A stretch of 15,302 bases of DNA from the NCBI GenBank assembly GCA_003024985.2, contig PXIH01S0000315.1. One strand, 5' to 3'. Numbering within the stretch: the stretch's first letter is position 1; each line of letters opens with the position of its first letter. The stretch comes from Euperipatoides rowelli. Its lineage: Eukaryota; Onychophora; Udeonychophora; Euonychophora; Peripatopsidae. The notes under the pieces are model-generated. The model ran no database searches. It saw only the letters and a list, made by a program, of their open reading frames with translations, and was not told the DNA's origin. Positions 9,286 through 15,302 of the stretch are shown here, one piece after another. The translations under genes and the position numbers were made by a program.

Positions 9286-11256
9286 ATTAACATAAATAAA
9301 TCTAATTCAGTATTTAAAAGCTAATTGATGTTTTTTTTTTTTTTAATATAAAAAAATTGCATTTCAACTCCAACTCCAAAAACGTAAATATGTTTATTTC
9401 ATTGAGGAAAGAGTTAATTTTCAAATATGATATAAATAGCCCAGGATTGCACTTGGTTTATTTTTTTTTTTAAAAGTTCGTACATGTTTAACTGAACATC
9501 AATTTAAATATTAAATTATTTAACTTAAAATATTTTTTACGTTACGATATACTTTAGTTCAGCTGAAATATCTTCAATACTGATCTGTCGTATACTAAAT
9601 AAACAGTAATGTACTTTTTTTATCTTTGATAATACCTACATTTCCTACATTAAGATTTATGTTAAATATGAACTGTAGACTACAGAACCTCAGTAATCAA
9701 CGATAAAAACAAACTACCTTGACTAAATAAAAAAAACTGCATCAACTGGCGGCATAAATTGTGAATAGAAACCACTCCGTCAATCAACGATGAATTATAA
9801 CAGATAGAAAAATGTTATTTAAATTACTATCTTTGATACTTCATTTTTAAGAAAGCAAAACTTAAAAAAAAAAACAAGTTTAGTACATTATTCCATCGAT
9901 TATTTTTAGCGCTAAGTATACAAAAAAAAAAAAATTTTGAACATGAATGTTGCAGATTTTTAAAATAGACCTTACAAATTATTTAACAGTAAAACTAACA
10001 TTTTTAATTTATATTTCTACCTTTCTTCAATTATAATTTTCAAATGAAAAAGATGTTATGCTTTTGTGTCAAACTTTGCTTGAAAATAAAAATCATAATT
10101 CCAATGACAAAGTCTTAGATGTTCTCTTGATAAGAGCCTCACATTCACTGAAATTCTAAAAAAAACGTAAGTTAAAAGCTACAAGAATTATTGTGGCTTC
10201 CGTACTGATCAATCTGATAATGGATTGACATACCGTCAATTGAAAAAGTCTCCATTGATGAAAAAAACTATCTTAGAAAATAAGAATTGAGACTGATAAC
10301 TTGCTGATAGCTTTAAGGTAACATTTCACCTAAAACACAAGATTTTGACAATATTTGAGTGAAAGAAAAGATCATGTGCTTAGTTTTCAGTCACTTCTGG
10401 ATGTGCAGATAAAATTTATTATGGACGTGCACAAATACAAAGATCCAAACAAATGGATTAAGGGATTTAAATTTGAAAAAAAAAAAAAAAAATGGAGGAA
10501 AAGAAGCAGTCTTTCAAATATATTAAAAAAAAATAGCTATAATACTAAGACCAACAATAAAAAAAAGGGAGGGGGGGGGGTCCAACTAAACCCATTATAA
10601 TTCAGACAAAATAAATTGAATCCTAGAACATTTTAAAAATTATATATAAAAAAAAAGATTCTGCACATTGTAAACAATGTGGAATTGTTAGGGCAAAAAA
10701 ATGATTCATTTAAATGAAAACACAATATTTTCACATTTCATAAATCTTTTACTTTTATTTTTCTTCAATTTGAGAATAAATTTTATAGAAACAGTAAGTC
10801 TAAACACACCATCAATAAATTAATAAATCTAAATGACATTTTCTAATTTATTCTTTAAAAAAAGGTTAGAATTCAAACATTCCCAATGACAAAAAAAAAA
10901 AAATTAATCTATTTCTTTGGAATTTAAAAGACAGAAATACAGTATCGCACCGAAAGACAATTGCAATAAAAATAAATTGCAATTAAAATAAATATCACAA
11001 AACGGGCTTAACTGTTCGTTGTCATTTTTGTACCAATTTTTTCACAGNTAATACTACCAGACACAAGTATTTATTATTTGTATGTAAAACTGGTCTATGT
11101 ATTCATTACCAGCACAAGTAATACAGAGTTAAACTATTAACCCGTCGCTATTCACCTCGTGGCGAAATGGCTACTATTGTGTGAATTGTTTTTCATGACA
11201 TGCGGTTTATAATACAATAAATACAGACCAGCACAAAAAATTTTTTATTCATTTCA

Positions 11257-11706
11257 TTGAATTTTAAAAAAAAAAAATTCTTAAGATATATTTTATATTA
11301 TGGTAAAAATTACAATACTTTTATTATTTTAGCCATGAACACATTAATAAATTATACAGATCTAAAGGAAATGCCGGTGTTACATCAAATAACACAGAAG
11401 CAAGCATTTCTGGAGAAAATTAAACTAAGAAAAATCAGCAGTGGAGGGCTTATTTTTAGTATGCCAAATAATGGTAGGAAATTCCTATTCGTCAGTATAA
11501 TAAAAATTTTTTTCTACTCGAAAAATTGTGTTCAAATGTTACTTTTGATCTTGACGTTTAAGAACAAAAGGTTGGACCACACAGTTCTTTGGGAACATTT
11601 TTCAGTAATTGTAAAACTAGTCTACACGAGTCAATTGCTAGCACAAATAAGTAATAACAGACCCATAGCAATGAAGTCAAAAGCAAACATATTTACTAGT
11701 ATTTAA
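11257..11706 (+). other. Long antisense open frame, no recognised product
   Basis: About 149 codons without a stop on the plus strand inside the talin B-C intron. A first internal ATG lies at 11335. The translation is rich in Lys, Ile, Leu and Phe and matches no family I know; codon use looks like translated intron. Given the A+T content such a length is unlikely by chance (my estimate is well under one per window), so it may be a decayed mobile-element frame. No promoter or splice evidence supports a gene. Confidence 0.2.
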
Positions 11707-11873
11707 ACCAACAATTAAATGCTATAATGATTTAAAATAAACTCTTCTAATCTGAAATTAAACTGCCTCATGAATTTCTAAGTACATGTCTTTAATTGAA
11801 AACTTCTTGGACAATAAAAATACATGAAAATATTCTTTAGCAACATAATCCTGAAGAGAAGAACTGAAGATAC

Positions 11874-11886
11874 CACCACCACCATC
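11874..11886 (-). promoter_or_regulatory. GGTGG-type intronic run after exon B donor
   Basis: In transcript sense this reads GGTGGTGGTGG, about 25 nt after the exon B donor. G-triplet-rich runs just downstream of donors act as intronic splicing enhancers in animals; that role here is inference. A similar run follows the exon A donor. Confidence 0.35.
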
Positions 11887-11911
11887 TTATAGATAAAATA
11901 CAATCACTTAC

Positions 11912-12007
11912 ACTACCGTACATGATTCGACCAAATTTATCTTGTTGAGGCGAATTTCTTCTTTCAGAGAAGCTGTAGTACATGTTGGAGCTCTTTTGTG
12001 GAGATCG
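11912..12007 (-). CDS. TLN: Talin exon B, head-rod linker
   Basis: A second 96-nt, phase 0-0 exon of 32 codons, starting RSPQKSSNMY and ending GRIMYGS. The acceptor is ggttgtag|CGA and the donor is AGT|gtaagtg. The intron separating it from exon A is only 274 nt, the second shortest here. The peptide is Ser/Arg/Gln-rich with aromatic residues (YYSF) and resembles a disordered linker with possible phosphorylation sites (RRNSP). It has no sure counterpart in vertebrate talins, so this part of the linker is lineage-variable. It matches exon A in length and phase but only about 4 of 32 residues are identical, so a tandem exon duplication is possible but not shown. Confidence 0.82.
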
Positions 12008-12281
12008 CTACAACCACCATACAAGATGTTTAATTACATTAGAACAAAGCAGTAAAAATATAAATAAGCTCTTAAATAATAATTATTGAGCAAGGAGGAA
12101 AGTACAAAGCTTAGGGAGAAATAAGATATTTAGATTTTGACATTGTTGGAATTTTAGAGGTCGTGGAGAAGGAAAGACAGCTGAAGCACGAGAGAGAAAG
12201 TAGTGAGAAATGAATTACTAAGGCCACCATCACCACCATTACAGATATGTGTAGTAAAATTTTTATTATTTCTTAACTTAC
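12008..12281 (-). other. TLN: Short talin intron between exons A and B
   Basis: A 274-nt phase-0 intron with a gtaagtt donor and a ggttgtag acceptor. In transcript sense it holds GGTGGTGATGGTGG about 45 nt after the donor and TGGTGG just before the acceptor, a composition unlike the other introns. Confidence 0.88.
12224..12237 (-). promoter_or_regulatory. GGTGG-type intronic run after exon A donor
   Basis: In transcript sense this reads GGTGGTGATGGTGG, about 45 nt after the exon A donor, paralleling the run after exon B. A possible splicing enhancer, or simply a shared triplet repeat from a common origin of the two exon regions. Confidence 0.35.
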
Positions 12282-12377
12282 AGGACTACTAATAGGTTGA
12301 CTAAAATTCTCTCGTTGGGCTTCCTGCTGACCTCTGGATGAAATCAAGAACGTTTCTGCTGTCTTTCGCTGCTGGTG
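12282..12377 (-). CDS. TLN: Talin exon A, head-rod linker
   Basis: A 96-nt exon of 32 codons, starting HQQRKTAETF and ending FSQPISSP, with phase 0 at both ends. The donor is CCT|gtaagtt, an excellent consensus; the acceptor ends gtaatgtag|CAC after a T-rich stretch and is weaker. The peptide is rich in Gln, Ser, Arg and Glu with no hydrophobic heptads, as expected for the disordered linker between the talin F3 domain and R1, which in vertebrates carries the calpain cleavage site. I cannot align it residue by residue to vertebrate talin; it is assigned by its open frame, its splice sites and its phase match to exons B and C. Because its length is a multiple of three, skipping it would keep the frame. 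Confidence 0.82.
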
Positions 12378-12480
12378 CTACATTACAAAAGTATAAACAA
12401 AAAAAAAAATAACAAATCGACTTAAATTACTTTGTTTCCATGAAATACATAATATTAATGAGCCATACTTTGTTTGAACC

Positions 12481-12540
12481 CATCCACACAGGGTTGGACC
12501 TCCTGCAGGACTACAGGGAAAATTCCCGGGTGGCCCAAAA
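12481..12540. other. G+C-rich island of unknown origin
   Basis: About 60 bp with more than half G+C in otherwise A+T-rich intron, including CCTGCAGG and CCCGGG. It is open on the plus strand for about 60 codons (12440-12622), but the frame carries no recognised domain. It is most likely a fragment of an interspersed repeat. Confidence 0.4.
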
Positions 12541-13241
12541 CAAATGTGTGGCTTTTCTTATGAAGAGAAAAAAAACAAATAAAATTTTCATTGTTATCAG
12601 CATTAATTTTCTCACAGCCTAGAACAGTACTGTGCTATAATTTTTTTAGTTAACTTTACGTTTATTTTTTTAATAATTTATTTCAATTACTAATTGTTTT
12701 TTTTCTGCAAACCGTTTGCTACTCAGCTCAATGTGACAATGTCTAACTCTAGTTGCACTACTGAGTACTGCATGTATAAGATAATCCAAACAAACAAATT
12801 AATTTTCACAAATGAGTCCACTTGCATTTGTTTATCTGACAGATAAAATAGCTTAACTAATAGAATAAAAGTAACCTTCCTCTAGATTTCTTAGAAACCA
12901 GTATGACTTCAAGCTTATTTCTATAAACTTTGTAAATTAGTCAAACATCAATTAAGCAAATCTCTGAGTTGACATCTTATATTAAACTAATTATCAGAAT
13001 GCTGCATATTCACCGTCACTAGAAACAATTGTGATGGGACCTGTTCACAATGAATCATTCAGAAATTTCTCAAGTTCTAATACAAATCAGAGTTAGCATT
13101 TTTTTTAGCAACAAAATTTAGATTAAATAAACACGTATTGTTTGGTGTATTACTAGCTTAATTTATATTGCATTTATATTATTTATTAATTTTATTTGTT
13201 AGGTTTAATATTAATCGAGAATATATTTTTTTAATGATGGC

Positions 13242-13325
13242 GTGAGCCACTCGCTCTTTTTATGAGCAGAGAGTGAGCACTCACAATCATAAATCGTTCA
13301 AAATGAACGACTCGTTCATGAACGA
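13242..13325. repeat. Cluster of inverted repeats (TCGTTCA/TGAACGA)
   Basis: TCGTTCA-AAA-TGAACGA (13294-13310) is followed two bases later by the perfect 14-bp palindrome TCGTTCATGAACGA (13312-13325). Just before them lies GTGAG-CA-CTCAC (13273-13284) and a related GTGAGCCACTC (13242-13252). Such clusters occur near the ends of some DNA transposons, but no partner end is seen. Confidence 0.6.
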
Positions 13326-13668
13326 CCAATCACTAAAACAATTATTTTTTTTAGAAAGTTCAAAGTTGATGCTTTAGTTTATGAGAGCAGCAAAGAAGCT
13401 TTTCTGAAAAATGATTTTTCTTATAAATTACTTGAAAGTTGTAATTTATTTTAATATTAAACAATTTATTCATAATTCCTGGCCACAAATAGCAATTATT
13501 TATAATAATAAATTTAATGAAACGATATATGAACGTTATTAAAATTCAGAGAAGTTGGCAGAGTATAGAAAATTTAAAAATATTTTTAAATAAAAGAGAA
13601 TGACTGAATTCATCTCAATTTTTTAAAACAAAAGAATACAAACTCAAAGTATTCAAAGTTCAAGTCTG

Positions 13669-13820
13669 TTTTTTTTTTTTTTTTTTTACATTTTAGCAGC
13701 TTTAGGACTTTTCTTTAGAAATATCACATTATGTCCTTGCCCTAAGTGAAATTCAAAGCCACGAAGCCAGGGTTGGCAGTCTGCCTTATTTCCAACTGCT
13801 CCACCAATACATCAGCAACA
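13669..13820 (-). mobile_element. Decayed tRNA-derived SINE
   Basis: On the minus strand, TGATGTATTGGTGGAGC resembles a tRNA A box (13814-13804) and GGCTTTGAATTTC resembles a B box (13760-13748; 9 of 13 match GGGTTCGAATCCC, with C-to-T changes dominating). About 60 bp of unrelated sequence follows, ending in an uninterrupted 19-A tail (13687-13669). Box order, spacing of about 55 nt and the tail fit a SINE inserted in talin sense. The 5' end and target-site duplications are not resolved. Confidence 0.5.
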
Positions 13821-14044
13821 ACTTCATTATTTCAAATCATCTAATATGTCACAGCAACCAAAACTTTTATCATCATCATCAATGCTGTATTCTCGCCTAC
13901 TATTTTTAGCCTAGACCATTATAATAGAAGACACAATTTTATTTTGGTGCTCTGTAATTTTTGGCCTATCTTGCTGTTAAGAACATAAACTAAGCATCAG
14001 AACCAACATTAAGAATATGGATCAATACAACAATGTAAACTTAC

Positions 14045-14065
14045 ATGACAATTGGTATAAAATCC
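14045..14065 (-). CDS. Candidate 21-nt microexon, talin linker (tentative)
   Basis: On the minus strand, ATGCTGCAG acceptor sequence preceded by a T-rich run is followed by 21 nt and then a perfect donor CAT|gtaagtt. The 21 nt read GFYTNCH in phase 0, the phase required by the acceptor of exon A, so inclusion would insert seven residues without shifting the frame. The plus-strand string ACTTAC (donor GTAAG core plus one base) was found by eye at only five places; the other four are the donors of talin exons A, B, C and E. I know of no vertebrate equivalent, and a chance pairing of acceptor and donor cannot be excluded. Confidence 0.38.
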
Positions 14066-14444
14066 CTGCAGCATGATTTAAAAATAAATATATAAGTCAA
14101 CAATAACATAAAATTTATTAAAAAAAAACATTTAAAACAAAATATACATTTAAAAAATATACACATCTGAGAAAAATAAGTGATTCATGGGAGCAATAAA
14201 AAATTTATAAATTGTCAGCTTAAAATCAAACATCAAATCTATTATGTTCATTAATATAATCACTGGTCAGACTAAGAATAATTTTTTAAAAAATAATTAG
14301 CCTCCCGTCATCAAAAGAATTAACACTTTCCAGTCTCAAATCATTACTTTTAGAATCATATTAGTTCACCTCAGCTACTGTATATCAATCAATTCTAAGC
14401 TGTTTAAACACAAGTTTATCAAAACATTCCTTTCATTGCCCCCT

Positions 14445-14664
14445 TTAGTTCATATATTGGCTTTCTTCGGCATGTGTCCATCATCTTTAGCCCTAATTAA
14501 TATCTACTTTATTTCTACATTTGTCTTCTAAATTGTCTAGCATCATTAGACGTAATCCATAGTATCTTCTCTATTTTTCTACATTATTTCAGTGTTAGTC
14601 CTAATCTGTATTGTATCTATTAATGCAACATTCTTTTCTGTATTTGATCATCTATAGCACTAAT
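14445..14664. repeat. Degenerate tandem repeat, about 50-60 bp period
   Basis: A TTAGnCCTAAT-like core recurs at 14487, 14546, 14595 and 14654 (spacings 59, 49, 59), perhaps also at 14445. The units also share a CTATTTxTCTACATT stretch. The pyrimidine-rich plus strand suggests an old minisatellite. Confidence 0.4.
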
Positions 14665-14726
14665 ACATAGACTCCATTATTAAATACACTATTTAAACCC
14701 TAAGAACAGGGTACTTCACAACATTA

Positions 14727-14749
14727 CAGGGCCCTGGGACCGGAAATCC
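14727..14749 (+). repeat. G+C-rich repeat, left copy
   Basis: CAGGGCCCTGGGACC then GGAAATCC; similar in the same orientation to 14925-14944. It begins with the palindrome CAGGGCCCTG, reminiscent of hAT-type transposon termini, which often begin CAGGG. Confidence 0.35.
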
Positions 14750-14924
14750 AAACGAAGTCCATCATTTTTGCAAAGCATTTTTTCTTTTCTGTTGTGTTGG
14801 AACACTTTGTTAGATATTGCAAAGCTTTTTTTAAATTTTTGGTAATCTTTTTTTTTTTTTTGGCCGTTTAACTACAGTATGTAGTATTATGTAGTTTGGT
14901 CATCCATGGTCCTCTCTCCTAGCC

Positions 14925-14944
14925 CAGGCCCCGGGACTAAATCC
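14925..14944 (+). repeat. G+C-rich repeat, right copy
   Basis: CAGGCCCCGGGACTAAATCC, matching the left copy at CAGG, GCCC, GGGAC and AAATCC with a small gap. It lies directly upstream of the TCCCGTAT repeat block. Confidence 0.35.
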
Positions 14945-14950
14945 CCAACT

Positions 14951-15050
14951 AGGTAGCCAACCGTCCCACATTGTATGGGAAATCCCGTATTTGAGGGTTA
15001 AAAAAATTGTCCCGTATGGACTATGTAAGAGACGCCAAAAATCCCGTATT
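14951..15050 (+). mobile_element. Possible DNA-transposon end with TCCCGTAT repeats
   Basis: TAGCCAACCGTCCC is followed by a small hairpin TCCCA-N7-TGGGA (14964-14980) and three exact TCCCGTAT copies (14983, 15010, 15042). The wording resembles a repeat end seen in many animal genomes and attributed from memory to hAT-like elements. The downstream plus frame (15007-15291) degenerates into A+T-rich sequence and encodes nothing I recognise. Confidence 0.3.
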
Positions 15051-15302
15051 TAGTTCTTTTCCACAAATTTATTCTATTTATCGTTTGTATAAAAAAAAAA
15101 AAATCAGTATTACTAAACAATGTTTTTTTTTAAAAAAAAATAAAAATAATGCATTGTTTAGTTTAAATAATTTTGTTTTTAAATCCTGTGAAGAATTAAT
15201 AGAATTTCTGCTCATGAGTCGTGTTGATTTGCTAAGCATTCTATTCAGTCATTTCCTGCTTTTAAAAACAGCATGCTGGATTTTATTATGAATTTCAATA
15301 TA

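Larger units (their letters stand above)
8732..11911 (-). other. TLN: Talin intron between exons B and C
   Basis: A 3180-nt phase-0 intron, the longest complete one here. It contains an 18-bp tandem repeat (9242-9285), A17 (10476-10492) and G10 (10571-10580) runs, an N at 11048, a diverged direct-repeat pair (11083-11127 and 11610-11661), a long antisense open frame between them, and a GGTGGTGGTGG run (minus strand) about 25 nt after the exon B donor. Confidence 0.88.
2393..12377 (-). other. TLN: Talin gene, internal part (7 exons)
   Basis: The gene model joins 12377-12282, 12007-11912, 8731-8588, 5460-5352, 3582-3531, 2829-2676 and 2494-2393 on the minus strand. All splice sites are GT-AG and the phases are continuous (0, 0, 0, 1, 2, 0, 0), giving 251 codons without a stop. 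Talin is a cytoplasmic adaptor: its FERM head activates integrins and its helical rod binds vinculin and actin. The joined protein follows vertebrate talin from the end of the head-rod linker through rod domain R1, with motifs such as QKALIGTI, AAINSGTAQVITLTSG, ISSNLGEMSRGV, LLRAAEP and PRQELL. Neither gene end is in the window. Identification is by recall of the family and not by a database search, but the match in order, length and phase is very strong. Confidence 0.95.
12378..15302 (-). other. TLN: Talin intron sequence upstream of exon A (partial)
   Basis: No F3-domain exon is visible, so the window ends inside an intron or linker region. The only exon candidate is the microexon at 14045-14065. 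Other contents are a G+C-rich island (12481-12540), an inverted-repeat cluster (13242-13325), a SINE remnant (13669-13820), degenerate tandem units (14445-14664), and transposon-end-like sequence (14727-15050). Confidence 0.8.

Noticed and set aside
10355-10600. Plus-strand open frame ending in Lys and Gly runs
   Set aside because: It spans A17 and G10 homopolymers; low-complexity artefact.
11145-11160. Donor-like CGAG|gtgaat on the minus strand
   Set aside because: The possible exon would be about 15-18 nt with no pyrimidine tract before it; much weaker than the 14045-14065 candidate.
13740-13820. Functional tRNA gene
   Set aside because: A- and B-box-like words are mutated, no cloverleaf can be drawn, and a poly-A tail follows; a SINE remnant fits better.
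14366-14385. Donor-like CTGAG|gtgaac on the minus strand
   Set aside because: No suitable acceptor with an open frame upstream, and no talin-like translation.
1-15302. CRISPR arrays, operons, prokaryotic promoters or riboswitches
   Set aside because: The DNA is from an intron-rich animal gene; the only short tandem repeats are minisatellite-like and without spacers.

Overview
This window is A+T-rich animal DNA (well over two thirds A+T by eye). It carries the middle of one intron-rich gene, read from the minus strand. Seven exons between 12377 and 2393 join with continuous splice phases into 251 codons (753 nt) of talin, the cytoskeletal protein that couples integrin tails to vinculin and F-actin. 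The recognisable part is the end of the head-rod linker plus rod domain R1, including a near-perfect vinculin-binding helix. The FERM head (upstream, beyond 15302) and rod domains R2 to R13 (downstream, below 1) lie outside the window. Long introns, GT-AG sites and the protein's wording point to an invertebrate metazoan, but the species cannot be named from this. There are no prokaryotic features.

Layout in transcript order (high to low coordinates): 15302-12378 is upstream intron, with a possible 21-nt microexon at 14065-14045, a decayed tRNA-derived SINE, and fragments resembling DNA-transposon ends. Exons A (12377-12282) and B (12007-11912) are two 96-nt, phase 0-0 exons encoding polar linker sequence. 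A 3.2 kb intron follows, then exon C (8731-8588, end of linker). A 3.1 kb intron with a possible 1.2 kb inverted-repeat-bounded element precedes exon D (5460-5352, start of R1). A 1.8 kb intron with a double palindrome precedes exon E (3582-3531). Then come exon F (2829-2676, vinculin-binding helix) and exon G (2494-2393, end of R1). From 2392 to 1 is the next intron.

There is no second gene I can defend. The intronic DNA holds many small structures: palindromes, tandem repeats, G-rich repeats, one statistically long antisense open frame, and a promoter-like cluster. The most useful leads are the microexon candidate, the pair of symmetric linker exons with GGTGG-rich intron flanks (possible alternative splicing of the talin linker), and several uncatalogued repeat fragments.
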